A stretch of 64,000 nt of DNA from Botryosphaeria dothidea (GCA_011503125.2 WWBZ02000051.1:3782001-3846000); one strand, 5' to 3'. Shown: positions 31,950 to 44,461, counted from the stretch's first letter. Notes: generated by a model not told the origin, from the letters alone. Made by a program: numbers and translations.

Positions 31950-34041
31950 GAAATGAAAGGTCGAGAAGGAGGAATACAGAATGCGCCGCTCTCGAAAACG
32001 GACGCTGAACCATTTTCTCTGCCGCTAGTAAGTCACCCGGCGCCAACACGCGGTGACTTTGGCAGGGGAATCGGGGTCAAGCGGCGGAGGAACGTGGAGG
32101 GCGGAGGGAAGAAGGCAACGACGATGGGCGCACGATCGTCATAAAAAGGCAGGGTTAAGACATTGTGCGAGCCCTGCAAGGTGAGAAAGGGCGTGGGCGC
32201 AGCTCCAATGACTCGCTTGCGGCGAAATGAACCGTTTTGTGTACAGGCAGGCCACAGGTGGGAGTGCTTTTGGCCCCCATTTTGTCTTCCGCCAATTGAA
32301 AATCCTGGCCCCATAGAAAGCTTGGGCAAGATATGCACGCACTCCCGGGTCCTCCACATCCGTCAGCAGCGTCCGGGACTCGAAATCAGTGCAGGGAAAG
32401 GTTCATGTCGCGCATGCCCGCGGACTCAGACCCAGAACACGTTTGACAGTTCGAGTAATCATGTGATCTGAACGGCTGTGCATAACTTTTCTCGAGAGAC
32501 GGGGAGCTAACAGGGGTTTCGCTGTTCGATAGCAGATGATATCAAGCTGTACGGCTCTGTCAAATCATCTCTGTGATGTGCCTAGAGCCGTCATCATCGC
32601 AGTGCATCGAACTGGCAATCAGTGAGGGGCTCTAGCTGAGACGGTCGGCGGAAGACATTCAGTCCCCGTTACTCAAAGACGTGAGCAGAAGTTGATGATG
32701 ATGAAGTTCGGCTGGCCGGGGATTTGGATGCAGAGAGAGATATGGTAGTGTTGGATGGAGTCGTAGTTGCGACATGCGTTAAGATATCGCAGAGTGAAGA
32801 CCGCGCCGTCATGTGACCGCTAACCAGTGCCGCGTTATGCTCAAGGCCAAAGTCCGGGCACCTCTCCTTTCCGCCCACCACCACCATCGTTCCGCACCCC
32901 ATCTCGAGGCGACTGCTTTTCGCATCTGTCGATATCGCCGTGTCCTCAGCGCCGTTTATGTCGCGCGTCTCGCCGCGCCTTGTCGACCGCTCGACCGCCC
33001 GACCGACCCTCCGACCGATCGTCATAGGTCCCGCATACATAGCCCAGTCGGACACGAAAGTCTTGGAAGAACACAAGCAGGCCGTATAGAATTTCAGCAT
33101 CTACCTGCCCAAAGTCCGTCTCGGGCGCCTTTGGCAGAAAGGCTGGGCATCTGTAGGGATCGCGAACGCAGTCGCCATTCTGTGTCGGTGAGAACTCGGT
33201 GTCTCCTGGTATTTCGTGGACAATCCGTGGATAGTTGCATCGGGTTCTGGTTGCGTGCAAACAGGCTCGTCCCAGGTCAAGACAACGAAACCTCGGCACT
33301 CGGACTGCCAAATCATGGCTTGAAGACCTAGACTCTGTAGGGCCCATTCCTGTGGTCACGGCTTGTCGCCTCTGGCTACTTACGTAGCTTTCTAGACTGA
33401 GTCGGCGTGGTGGAAGGAGTTCATCCTCTGAGTCTAGCCTCCTCCGAAGCGCAAACTCCAAAGAGCCTGGGTCGCTGGCCATCACACTTCGCGTATTGGC
33501 TCAAGTGCATTCTGCATTCTTTTATCTTGTATGGTGAACCGTCGATGAAGTCCTCTGGGAGATGGCTTCTTCATTCATCGTTCTACCTAGTAGATACTCT
33601 AACAATACTCGCTAGCACGATTATAGAAAGGCTCTTAATTTGATTTCTATTAGGTATTCCTTCTATAACTTTTATAAAATATACATACCGTACGTAAGTG
33701 CGGAAGGACTATGTGGGAAGAAGGTGGAGAGGACGCCATGGCCGCCGAGTCGCTGATGCGCGAAAAAAAAAAGTTTACACATCAGCACGCAGGCCTATTT
33801 AACGTGCACCATATACTGCTCTTTCTCTTCTGAAGCCCTGCTCACAAACTGTGCTACTTTGTTTGTTGCCCTAGAAGCCTGTTTCCGACTCATTCCAGTC
33901 TCTCACCGGATACCAGAGACGATTTCGGACTGATTACCACGACACTCATCCACGGACCTCCTTCCAGAGCACGTGACTCATACTCATTTTTAGAACTAGA
34001 TCGTCCGTCGTACCGCAACTTTGTAGTATGCCTGCACAGTT
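31950..34041. other. long intergenic region with one doubtful ORF
   Basis: About 2.1 kb. A minus-strand frame at 32946-33485 (179 residues, with IVHEIPGDTEFSPTQNGD) has a protein-like look but no known domain. It could be part of a small gene with introns, since donor- and acceptor-like sites are present near 33385 and 33350. I would not call it confidently. An AT-rich patch at about 33600-33690 may be degraded repeat DNA. Confidence 0.3.
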
Positions 34042-35948
34042 ATGATTGCCCTGCTGCGGAGGGCATTGACTACGCTGAGACAGTCAGAGTCCGAGGAACA
34101 TGATTGCACCATATGTCATGATCTCCGAGCACAGAACAGGCTCAGGATCTACGATAGGTCCGGCGAAACCATATACATGGCACGTACACGGCTGTTTCAT
34201 CGCAAGTGCGCAAAGTGCGACGATGCCAGAATCGCGGAGCCATTGTGTCGCTTCTGCTATCATCTACGCCTGGATCACCTCTCGAGCAACGCATGTCATG
34301 ATAGATTCGATGACTTGGTCTTTCTGGAGCTCGTCCTGGATCCTTTCAGAGATTTACTGGATCGCAAAGACTGCGCATTCTGTCAACTGCTTTCCGCGAT
34401 CGTGAGCCCAGATGGACCATTCAAGGAGAGTCAGCGGCTTCTTATAAATTCACGTGTTCCATCAAGCCCCCTACCGACACCGGCGATTGTATCTACATTG
34501 ACCTGTATACTGTTGACAAGGATGGCTTGATGGACGGTAGCTTGCGCGCTTACGTCGCAAGAATACAATGCAAGGTGAATCCGGATCACAAAACGTCAGT
34601 CAGATGTTCTTGAACTGTAGAGCAACTGAATCCACAACCGATTGACGGGGTCGGAATGAAGAAGAAATGCCATTCTACGCGATCCACAAAGGAACGCGCA
34701 CTGCTGCCGCTTCCTAAAGAATTCAGAGTCATCGACGTGCAGAAGAGATGCATTTCTCATGCGCCCGAAGAGTGTGGTTACGTAGCTTTGAGCTATGTAT
34801 GGGGTAATTCAGAGTATTCCGCAAAAGCTCGAATGGGGTTCAGACACCATCTGGTCGGCTATACCAGTCATGAGTTGTCTTACAAGGCTGACGTGCTTCG
34901 AGCTTTCATCGGGATTCTGGATCACAGTGGAGAGCAGCATACTTACGGGCTTCCGCTATTCGATTTTGAACAAGCGGTCCTCTGGTACCCAACACGATCA
35001 GCTGAGCAGCGTCCTACGCAAGGGTATGACATCTTTCCAAGCTGGTCATGGACGTCCGTGGATTCCAGCGTGGAGATTCCAGATTTCAAAGGGGCCAACA
35101 CTTTGATGCCAGTCGCATCTTGGGCGATTGCAGAGAACCATCGTTTCGATGAAAAGTCAGATGAGGGCAGTCGTATATTGCCCATTAAGCCTAGAGCAGT
35201 GTGGGACAGCTCAGGACAGGAAATTGAGAAATACCGGATGTTCTCACCCTTGCCAGTCATCGCCTTGAGGGAAGGCCTGATTCGACCTTCGCGGGAGCTG
35301 ATCAACTTCAGATACCATGATTATAAATTCGATAGCTGGAAGGACAAAAGACCGAAGCACTTCTGGCCTCGGTATCAGGAGTTCTGGTCTTACGCTCGTC
35401 GTGTCGATGGTTATCCATGGTTCCTTCATCAATTCGACAGGAGAGAACTCGAAGCAGCACGCATCTGCGGAAGCATCTTACTGTATACCCAGACTGTTGA
35501 AGTTAGAATTTCCAAAGAGGACAGCACTGGTTACATTGTCAGCGATGAGGCTGGTCCCCTTGGATACATTTCCTTTGACACAAGGGAGAATGAGCGCTAA
35601 ATCTTCACAAAAACGCCATCTGAGGGGTCGACCTCTATAAGGCTGGTGGCATTGTCCTTAGGTTGGTGGTTTGCTCTCCAAAACTATTTATCTCATGAGA
35701 TGGAAAATGATTCATTGTTCGAGGCTTTCCAGAAGCTTGGCTTTAGTAGTAAGAACATGGGGCCAGCACGACGAAGGCTCTGTTATCGGGATTCAATCTG
35801 GCAGGTTTCAGAGAGGCCACTGATTCTGTACGTTATGGCCATTCTGACGGACCAGAAGAGAGTTACGAGATGTATGGGACTAGGCAGGGTCTTTCTGAAA
35901 AGATGGTTGGAGGCGAGTCCAGCGTTTGGCACGTTTGTTCTCGCATGA
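34042..35948 (+). pseudogene. HET-domain (heterokaryon incompatibility) pseudogene
   Basis: Remains of a HET-domain gene. The Cys-rich N-terminus typical of such proteins is present from 34042 (CTICHDL, CAKCDD, CRFCYHL, DCAFCQLL). The frame then shifts near 34440-34455, with the continuation TGDCIYIDLYTVDKDG in another frame. A 48-nt intron (34575-34622) leads to LPLPKEFRVIDVQKR and the HET opening YVALSYVWGNSEY. The HET core that should follow is missing, and the sequence jumps to YTSHELSYKADVLRAFIGIL and FPSWSWTS. An in-frame TAA at 35598-35600 interrupts the frame; the C-terminal tail (YVMAILTDQ ... MGLGRVFLKRWLEA) continues in the same frame to 35948. HET proteins trigger nonself-recognition cell death in fungi; this copy should be inactive. 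Confidence 0.75.
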
Positions 35949-36957
35949 TATTTTCTTGTTCACCAAAAATATACAAAATATCTCAAAACAGAATGTTGTT
36001 AAAAGATAGCCCTTACGTCTCCACACATAACAGTCCTATCAAAAAAAAAAAAATATCCCCTATATTTTAAGCGTACTGCACACACTTTAAACTGTTTGTT
36101 TTATCATTCATCACCCTCTTCAAATCCGCCACCCCCGGGTCTGCAATCATGTTATTCTTACCCCTTCGGTCGTTTCAGCCGCATGCCACGTTGTAGCATA
36201 CACTGCTACGCAAATAGTCGGTCTAGCACGCAACCCGCCTGCTCGCATCTCCGCAGTAGACTACTTGGCGGAAGTCTGCGGGTAGGCGCTTAGAGAGGCT
36301 ATAGGACGCTTCATTTGGGTGTGCACTGAACGGATCTGCTTATTGCAGAAACAGAGTTGTCGCTAGAGGCGTCGAATTGCCGGAGCCACGGGCGGATGAC
36401 TGAGCTATGCGGGCTGCACTGTGTGGCCACAAGCGATGATCTCGGCAATGGGTTGCCTGGCGCAATGTGGAGGACCGAGACATGAGATGGGAGCAATGGC
36501 GCTTGGTGTCGGATTCATGGGTGGTTGCCTTGGAGCAATTTGAAATCAGTAGCTGGAAACGGTCTTCTTATACGGCCCCGCAAATTCTAATCCTAACCCA
36601 ATATGGAGTCCGGAGCCTCCTAAGTACTGAGCCTTTTCTATTACCCGGAGCCATGTCTCCAGTAGTGCAATTGGCACTATAGAAAATGGACGCTTTGAAT
36701 AATAAAGGTTACGTCTGAAATAAGAGCCGGTGCTACGGAAACGGAAGTTGATCTTGTCAAAAGCTGCAAGTTTTGCAGATAGTGGTTACTTATCTCGGTT
36801 GCAGGGCCCGAGAGGTGGGGGCTGCAGATCGGCTGATAAGCTGCGGGTAGGTGTAGATTCGGGGGTTCCCCGCAATGATTACGCACAACAGGGAACGACC
36901 AATTCGGAGCGTCTGGCTCTTCTCTCCAAACAACCTTCTTTTCAATACGCTCTCGGC
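35949..36957. other. intergenic region
   Basis: 1 kb between the HET relic and the C2H2 regulator. No gene is supportable. An A-rich run lies at about 36041-36052. Confidence 0.4.
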
Positions 36958-39429
36958 ATGTCCAAGTCTCTCGTGCGCCCTTTTAAATGTTCCGTCTGCG
37001 AGCGACCATTCACCCGTCAGGTATCGCACCCTCACAGCCCCCAAACTTGACCTGCTGGTGCTAATGGTCAGACTGAATAACAGGAGAACTTGAAGCGCCA
37101 TGTTCAAACCCGTCTGTCCATATGAATCTCTGCCAAATCTGATGTCTAGTTTCTGACAAGACATTCAGACCATCCAAGCGCCGTGTCAAGGTCGTATCCT
37201 TGCCCGCAATGCGACGCCAAATTCTCCAGAAGGTATGTTACATGCGACAACCACCCGGAGATCACCTGCTGAACGCAATGCTCTAGCGACCTCAGGAAGC
37301 GGCACATCAGAAATTGCCACCCTTCCATTGAAATAATTCTGCCCGCGGTGCCCTGGCAGTCGATTGAGGATGAATTCTGCTTGCCATCTGTACAGGACCA
37401 CGCCAACGATGACGCGGTTAGTCCATCTTCGAAGTTTGGCGCCATGGCACATCTTTAACACGGGGTTCGTATGACTACCAGGATATCTTTTTCAGCTTAT
37501 CAAGCCTACCGGAGAAACGGCCGTCACCGTGAGACAGTCCTCGTCTCCAGTAGCGCATCATAACTAATTCATTCGCAGCGAGTCTCTACAATGCGAAGAA
37601 TTCTTCCGGAGATTTCACCCGACAATGCCTACTCTTCACGAGCCGACCTTTGATTTGGCCAAGGAGCCAAAGCCGCTGATCGCGGCTGTAACCTCTATAG
37701 GATCATTGTACGCCTCCGCAGACTCAAGATTCTCTACCAGTAGGAAGCTGTTCGAAGAAGGCTACAAGGCCTTGGAAGACTACGTAAGATATCGTATTTC
37801 CACCGTGTTTTCTGAGCCCAAAGTCTAAAATAACGTTAGACGAGAGAAGATCGGAGCAGGTTCCAAGAAACATGGGTTCTGCAGGCTTACATATTGCTCG
37901 AGGTCTGTGGAATCTATGTATGCGATGATTCTCTTTTATCAAAAGCTCAGAATATACACAATATTCTTGTCAGTGCCATCAGGGAACTGCAGATGACCCA
38001 CGATGGTCACGCGTCTCGGCTTGAGACACCAAACTCACCGGAGCTCATACCAGTGACCGTGGAGGATAATCCAGCAACGCTGCAGAGGCGATGGCTAGAT
38101 TTTAGAGAGGAGGAGGCACGTAAGAGGTATGGCGCGAGGCTCTTTGTACTGGTTCCATATTCTGATGGACGCAGGTGCATATACTCTATTTACCTACTAG
38201 ACTCGCAGCTTTCGATCGCTTGCAATCTACGGCCACAGATTTCCGCCCTAGAGTTAAAATACAAGCTTCCCTGCGCCGACGATATATGGTCAGCGCCCAC
38301 CGCCGAGGCATGGGATAGAATCCAAAAACAACATTTCCGCTCTTTCAACGAGCGTGACGACCACTTCGGCACTGACGAGGCCACGCCGTCCCAGGGATCC
38401 CTCTACGGCAGCACACAGGATCTCCTTGACCGACGCGCCGTGGAGCGGGACCCGCCCACTCTCCGCCTCCTGTGGTACTCTCCTTTTGCAGCTCTCGTCC
38501 TCGTAACACAGCTGCAGATGATGGCTCGTGAGCTTACGCACGCGACGTGTCTGCTCGAACGCCCGAAGCATACCCAGAGGAGCCTGTCCATCCTGACCGA
38601 GGCGCAGCACGGCCAGATCTCCCAAGCGCTGCGCAACATCGCGGAGTTGATTCCCCGACCCTCTCCGCCACCCTCTGCCTCCTTCGCGCACCCCGACAAG
38701 ACCAACGAGGATGGGCAGTTTGCACCGCTGTGGCACTCGTTCTGGCTGACTTGGCGCTACACTTCCATCACCATCTCACACCCAGACTCCCTCCTCGTCA
38801 CTGGTGTAGTAGAAACAAACCTCCCTGCCGCAATCGCCACCGCGGGCCACCTGGCCCGCCCAAGAAGGAAGAGAAACCGTGACCTTTACGAGGATAGAGA
38901 CGTCTTCCGCATCTTGAGCGACCTTGAGCATGCGCTTGAAAGGATTGGAAAGGGTCCGGATGGAAGGTCCGGCCATGGGGATGGGAGCGGTGCGGGAGAT
39001 GTCGCCGGCAGCGGTGGTGTGGAGTATGAGAATCCATTCCAGACGCTGCTGGCGTTCAAGATCTGTCTCGTGGGCTGGCGCATCGTGCGCTTGACTATGG
39101 CCGAGGCCGGGACTACCACGTCTCAGGAGAGGAGAGGAAGTTGCGAGGAGTCGAAGCGGTTCGCAAAGTACAATCCGTCACGCTTCGTGTTACAGAGCAT
39201 CATGGCTGCAATCAACAAGGAGGATGTAGGGGACCCCGGGTATGGTGGCGCAGGTGGTGGAGCGGCCGTGCTGGAGTCGGAGGTGGAGTATTTAAGATGG
39301 GTGCAAGAACAATTACTGCGGCGGAGTGTGTGGCCGATTGGAAAATGGGAGGCCGCGATCGTGGAAGAGGCGGTGGTTGAAGCGGCCGAGTACGTGTCAG
39401 TACTCAGGGATTGCGAGGGTGGATTTTAA
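36958..39429 (+). CDS. C2H2 zinc-finger plus fungal-trans transcription factor
   Basis: Seven exons were assembled: 36958-37020, 37084-37111, 37169-37232, 37287-37416, 37496-37528, 37583-37783 and 37840-39429. All phases agree, giving 702 residues. Finger 1 (CSVCERPFTRQENLKRH...) and finger 2 (CPQCDAKFSRSDLRKRH...) are only restored when the introns are removed, which supports the model. A fungal-specific regulatory domain follows from about residue 100 (EEFFRRFHPTMPTLHEPTFD, ETWVLQAYILLEVCGIY) and occupies most of the long last exon. Exon 5 and its flanking sites (37417-37582) are the least certain. It is a nuclear DNA-binding regulator. Its neighbours (GST, 2OG dioxygenase, permease, NmrA protein) make it a candidate local cluster regulator. 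Confidence 0.83.
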
Positions 39430-39539
39430 CGGGCAATGCATGCAGATTTGAAATTCGTGTAGGCGTCAGGAACATTTCTTCGTTGAAGTTCTATCTAAAT
39501 TACATGGGAGATCAAGCTCGTTGTTCTTTACTGCAGCGT

Positions 39540-40345
39540 TCATGCTGGCGCTTTGTCTCCCGCGTTCTCCAATACATAAGGCTGTCCATCCACCTTTACC
39601 CAGATCGGATCAGACTTGATCCTCCAGTAGTATTCGTGGATCTCTGGATGCGTCTGCGTCCACTGCTTCGCGAACACCTGTGCCCTGTCAGTCCCCATCA
39701 CCAAAGCGTAGCGATAAGTAAAACTTACAAACTGATAACCTCGGGCCAATGCCGCCACGACAAAAAGATCCGCCATCGTCAGATTCTCCCCAACCAGGAA
39801 CTTCTTCCCACCCTTGAGCTCTCTTGCCACGACGTCAAGCATTGGCTCACATCCTTTCTCTGCGGCCGCTAGGATCTCCGAGCTTGACGGTGCCTTGCCG
39901 ATGACTGGGTTGATCCACGCCATGATCGGCGGCAGCAGCTCGCTATTGGCGAAGGACGACCAGCGCAGGATTGTGGCTTCGTCTTCGAGGGTTGAGCCGA
40001 GCAGCTTTGTGGATGGATTTTGCTTGGCCACTGGTCACACAATGTCAAGTCAGCGTCAATGCAACAAGGGATTAGATGCAATTTCGCCTCGGAGAGTTGA
40101 GACGCACAGTAGTAGGTAACAGCGATGCACTCGTACAAAATGAAGCCGTCTGGCCGCTCTAGCGCCGGCACCTTGCCCGTGGGAAACTTGGAAAGGTACG
40201 CGTCACCCACGCCGCCTTTGGACGGGTTCACCTTGATCGGCCAGGCTTCCACGATTTCGACATCGAGCTCATTGAGCGCTGCGACGTACAGGCACATGGT
40301 TGCCCGCGGCGCCTTTGGGTAGGTGTACAGCTTGCCGAAAGACAT
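39540..40345 (-). CDS. glutathione S-transferase, eEF1B-gamma N-terminal type
   Basis: Three exons in minus order: 40345-40108, 40030-39729 and 39677-39540. Introns are 77 and 51 nt and phases match, giving 225 residues. The thioredoxin-like N domain is at residues 1-80 (MSFGKLYTYPKAPRATMCL, GKVPALERPDGF, YECIAVTYY). The all-helical C domain (ILRWSSFANSELLPPIMAWI, FLVGENLTMADLFVVAAL, FAKQWTQTHPE) closely follows the pattern of the GST part of translation elongation factor 1B gamma. The protein stops at the end of the GST module, without the conserved EF1G C-terminal domain. It is therefore a stand-alone GST of the kind often linked to secondary metabolism or detoxification. It is tail-to-tail with the regulator gene, 110 bp away. 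Confidence 0.85.
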
Positions 40346-41004
40346 GATGGTTGATGAAAATCGTCTGCTGGGTGTCAGGTGTTTCGCCGGGTTGGTGAGG
40401 TGCGCTGGCTTTGCGAAGAGTGTTGTTTCATGGCGGCTGTCAAGGGCACTTGCCATGCCATTTTGTTACTGGGCCTGTGGATGCAGTGCTCGGTATAATA
40501 CTATCGAGCCGGTTGGGGTGTTCGGAGAGGTGGACTTGATGTTCCTGGCCAAGTGGATCGTCAGAATTGCGGGGGTGGACGCTGTGGACGTGCGTCGAGG
40601 TGGAGCTCCGCCGGGCGTCCACCTCGTTTGCCTGCGTTGCCGATCAGACAGTCAATGCGTCTCATCAGCTGGCCGTTCGTTGCGGGGTAAGACAACGCAT
40701 GCATCGGTTGTCTTGAGAGTGTTGGGGAAATTTGGCTGGGATTGTTATGCTTGCTCTTGTCCAAATGGAAATGGTGTTGCCCATTTTGATCGTAGAGGAT
40801 TGTTGTTCATCAAAGACGACAGCAAAATTCGGCATCATGGCGCAGAAAAAGTTATCAAGTGTCGACAAATCAGTACAGTTTTGTTGCGCACATCTTCGCC
40901 GTGGATACTCCTTAGACAGACGATAACGTTCACGGTGACGGTCAAATTGGAGTTCGATGGGAAGCAATACGCCATTCTCGCGCGATTCATTACAGGACTA
41001 TTAC
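40346..41004. other. intergenic region
   Basis: 659 bp upstream of the GST gene and downstream of the dioxygenase gene. It contains the palindromic element GGAGCTCC (40602-40609) discussed below. No gene is supportable. Confidence 0.4.
40598..40609. promoter_or_regulatory. AGGTGGAGCTCC element upstream of the GST gene
   Basis: A 12-mer containing the palindrome GGAGCTCC. The same 12-mer recurs at 42562-42573 in the dioxygenase/permease promoter. It is a candidate regulator site, found by eye only. Confidence 0.3.
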
Positions 41005-42308
41005 TCAAACTGCCACACTCTGCGGCTGGATAGGCTCCTTGCCCAAAGCCCTGAAGCCCTGAGGATCATTGTATTCTCCGTGGAACGGATCCTCGTGCAC
41101 ACCCTGCTCCCTGGGCCTGTCGTTGTCAAAGTCCAATCTCTTGTACCCATGCTTTCTCGCGTTCAGGTATTCCGGCATGGTGTAAACAACCGGGTCGAGC
41201 GGCTTATCCCTGCCCACCCTCCTCAACAGTGGCGAGTCGAGCGGCTGCAGCGGCACCTCATTGACGGGACGTGAAAAGTAGATGACGCCGACACGCTTCT
41301 TCGTGACCTGGTCCACCGGTGGCTTGACAACCCGATGGATTGTCGCCTTGAAAAATCCACCCGTCAGAAGCTCGAGCGCCTCTCCGACGTTGACCACCAA
41401 TGCATTGGGCAGGTATTGCACCCACTTCCACTGACCGTGGTTGTCGAGGATCTGCAGCGCCGAGATTGGCTGCGAGAAGAGGAAGGTGAAGGTGCCCCAG
41501 TCGGTGTGCCCAGCGAGGTAAAGGTCGCGATAGCGCTGATTGTCCTCATCCGTTCGCGGATTGTATATCATCTGTTGACTTTGTTAGAGGCTGTGAAAGT
41601 GGGGATAGTCAGAAACATACGTAGCGGAGGTATTCGGTGCTTTCCTTGCCAAATGCGTGAGTGCGGAGCACAACCTCCTCAGGCACCTCGAGAATCATGG
41701 CCACAAGAACGAGCAGCTTCTTCAGCACGTTATCACGGATGATGTGCATTGTTTGGTTCACTTCATCCATATGAGGCTCCAAGATCTCTGGATGTCTGTG
41801 GTTGTCGGGGTCATGGACGAGGATGTTGTAATGGTCCAGCTGTGCAATGTTCAGTGACACCATAGTCCATCATAGGCCTTTGGGAACATACGGTTTTGTG
41901 GAAGCCTCCCTTGATACCTCGCTCACCGGAAGGCTTGAAGCCGACGTAGAGACCACTTGCATCCTCCTCAGGAGTAGCTTCATACGGAAGCTTCTCATCA
42001 GGAGACAGCGTCATCACCGCATGGGCAAGGCTCATTTGAGACTCGTACAGCTCCTCTGAGATCCCATGGTTGGATATGGTGAGGAAACCATGCTCTGTGA
42101 CTGCCTTCAACAGATCCTGAGCCAGCTCCTTCCTCGTGTCTGGGTTGTCATACTTGGCAAAGTCCACGTTGACAAGCTCGATCCAGTCCACTTGGAGGTT
42201 TATCAGCGCGGTGAAAGATAAGCAAAGGGCTATCGACTCACACTTTTCTTTAGTCGGCTCGGCTGGAACGAACTTGGGAATAGCAGGACGAGTAGTAGTG
42301 GAGGACAT
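41005..42308 (-). CDS. 2-oxoglutarate/Fe(II)-dependent dioxygenase
   Basis: Four exons in minus order: 42308-42242, 42190-41892, 41839-41621 and 41571-41005. Introns are 49-52 nt with clean phases, giving 383 residues. The N-terminal DIOX_N-like half contains ELVNVDFAKYDNP and AVTEHGFLTISNHGIS. The C-terminal double-stranded beta helix carries the iron ligands His and Asp in LAGHTDWGTFTFLF and the second His in KATIHRVVKPP. IYFSRPVN would hold the 2-oxoglutarate-binding region. The isopenicillin-N-synthase-like superfamily hydroxylates or desaturates small molecules in the cytosol; the substrate cannot be read. It is divergent from the Dal5-like permease with a 430-bp shared promoter, suggesting the enzyme acts on, or makes, the transported compound. 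Confidence 0.88.
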
Positions 42309-42739
42309 GATGGATGATAGAATAGACCGAGAAATAAGACTTTGTTCCCGATGACTTGCGGTCGTGCTTTCTGGAATCTGTAGAGCAACGGAGCGAAGGT
42401 ATTAATATTCCACCACGGCTACCACAATGTGGAGGAATGAATGGATTGAGGCTCAGATGGTTTCGTCGGTCTTCTTCCCCACACCGGAGAATGCAGTGGT
42501 GACCATCGTGCATGCAGGGCGGAGCTCCCGCGAGCGGGGTGGAAGTGGTGGGGCGTTGCCAAGGTGGAGCTCCCGACGAGCCAGACCTCCAGTGATAACG
42601 ATACGCAATCACGGTGATTGGTACTCTGCCGATTCAAAGATAGCCAAACTTAGTGAAATACTCAAACGCATCCTCACATCACCATCGTGCACTCCGATTT
42701 CGCAATCAAATTCCCTCATTGTCTGATTCTCGTGCGAAC
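42309..42739. promoter_or_regulatory. bidirectional promoter, dioxygenase / permease
   Basis: 431-bp region between two divergent start codons. It contains two copies of GGAGCTCCCG (42521-42530 and 42566-42575), 45 bp apart. The second is within the 12-mer shared with the GST upstream region. The repeats suggest a dimeric or repeated regulator site; this is an inference. Confidence 0.4.
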
Positions 42740-44461
42740 ATGTCCTCCTCCCCACAGCGGTGGTACCACAAATGGTCATGGTATGATCCGAACGAAATCA
42801 AGGAGGAGAGAAGGTTGCTCCTGAAGCAGGACTTCATGATCCTGACTTTCGGATGCCTTACCTTTTTCACAAAAGTACCACTGCCTCCTTGTCACGGTCA
42901 ACACCATCCGTCTACTAACTACTCCAACAGTTCCTCGATCTCCAAGCATTTCAAAATGCTTACGTGACGGGAATGAAGGAAGATGTCGGCATGGAAGGCA
43001 ATGACCTCCAATACACGACCGGCGTCTTCCAGGCCGGTTATTGTGCCATGATGATTCCTGCCAATCTACTCCTCACCCGCATCTCGTGAGTAATCTATTC
43101 AAAGTTCAGCATCGGCAAATTTCTTACAGTGAACAGGCCGAACATCATGATCCCTTTCTGCGAAGTTATCTGGGGCTGCCTGACGCTCGCGACCGCGTTT
43201 GTGGACACCGTGGACCACGTTTACGTGATCCGCTTCTTCAGCGGCGTATTTGAAACAGTGGCTTACCCGGGAGTCATCTACTGCATCGGATGCTGGTACA
43301 AAAGGTCGGAGATATCCCGGCGACTATCTCTCTTCTACATTGCCGGTCCTTTGGGAACCATGTTCGCGGGCTACTTCCAGTCTGCCTGCTACACCAACCT
43401 CAACGGTGTGCACGGCCTCGCAGGTTGGCGGTGGCTGTTTATCGTGTGAGTGTATCTCTGTCGTCATGAGTTTTTCTTGCAACCTTTTCTGACATTTCCC
43501 ACAGCTGCGGCTGCCTCACCATCCCCATTGCAATCTTCGGTGCCATTGTCTTTCCCGCTCGCCCCGATTCCCCGAAACCCAGCCGCTGGCTGAGTGCTTC
43601 TGAAATTGCTATGGCGCGTCGAAGGCTCTCATCCGACGGCAATGAAGCGCCCAAGATCAGACTTACCAGTTCAGTCGTTGCTGCGGTCTTCAAGTCCTGG
43701 CATTGGTATGCTTTCGTATTGCTATACATCGTCTTCAACCAGGCGATGATTACCAACGGTCAACCGTTTTCATTGTACCTCAAGGCACACTCGGATGTGT
43801 ACTCGCCGAGCCAGATCAACAACATACCGACAGGACAGAGTGCCGTGTCAATTGTTGCCGCACTGGGGTTCTGCTACTGGGCGGACGTTAGAAGAAATCG
43901 TTGGCTGCCGAGTCTCAGTATCTGCTTACCAATGGTCGTTGGCAGTATCTGCATGGCTGTGTGGTATATCCCGGTTGGGTTGAAACTGTTTGCCTTCTAC
44001 GTTGCAGGCTTGGGAGGCGCTCTGAATCCGCTGTTCATGAGTTGGGCATCAGAAGCAGTAAGTATCTGAGCTGATGAATTCTCGGGACGTCGCTTTGCTA
44101 ACGCCAAATTTTCAGACTATCCATTCGGCCGAGGAGCGGACGGTAGTGGTCTCAAGTATGAATGCTTTCGGTCAAGCCCTACTGGCGGGTTTGAACATCG
44201 TAACATTCCCTACTCCAAAAGCTCCGAGGTTCAAGGTAAGGATCTCGTCAATCAAAAGATATGTTCCTCAACTAACAAGCCTTTCAGTTCGGTTGGTACT
44301 GGGTCATGGCAAACAACATTGTGCAAGTTATTCTCGTACTCGGCATTGCATTCTTACATAGCCGGCAAAAACGACAGGAGAGCCAGGTGTTTGATGGTGT
44401 TGAGGTCGAAGACCCTGAAGATGTACGAGAAGAGGACGTAGGAGATGTTCTGAAGAAGTAA
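42740..44461 (+). CDS. MFS permease, allantoate/Dal5-like (ACS family)
   Basis: Six exons: 42740-42874, 42931-43085, 43137-43445, 43505-44057, 44116-44235 and 44288-44461. Phases are consistent and the product is 481 residues. It follows the anion:cation symporter pattern of fungal Dal5/Tna1/Liz1 permeases. The cytosolic N-terminus is DPNEIKEERRLLLKQDF, followed by the TM1-2 segment LDLQAFQNAYVTGMKEDVGM. Further motifs are GYCAMMIPANLLLTRIS, RFFSGVFETVAYPGVIY, CWYKRSEISRRLSLFY and the C-half FGWYWVMANNIVQVILV. Such permeases import carboxylates or vitamins (allantoate, nicotinate, pantothenate) at the plasma membrane. It is divergent from the dioxygenase gene, so a joint uptake-and-degradation or export role is likely. 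Confidence 0.9.

Noticed and set aside
33600..33690. AT-rich patch as a possible transposon remnant
   Set aside because: Too short; no terminal repeats or transposase text could be identified.
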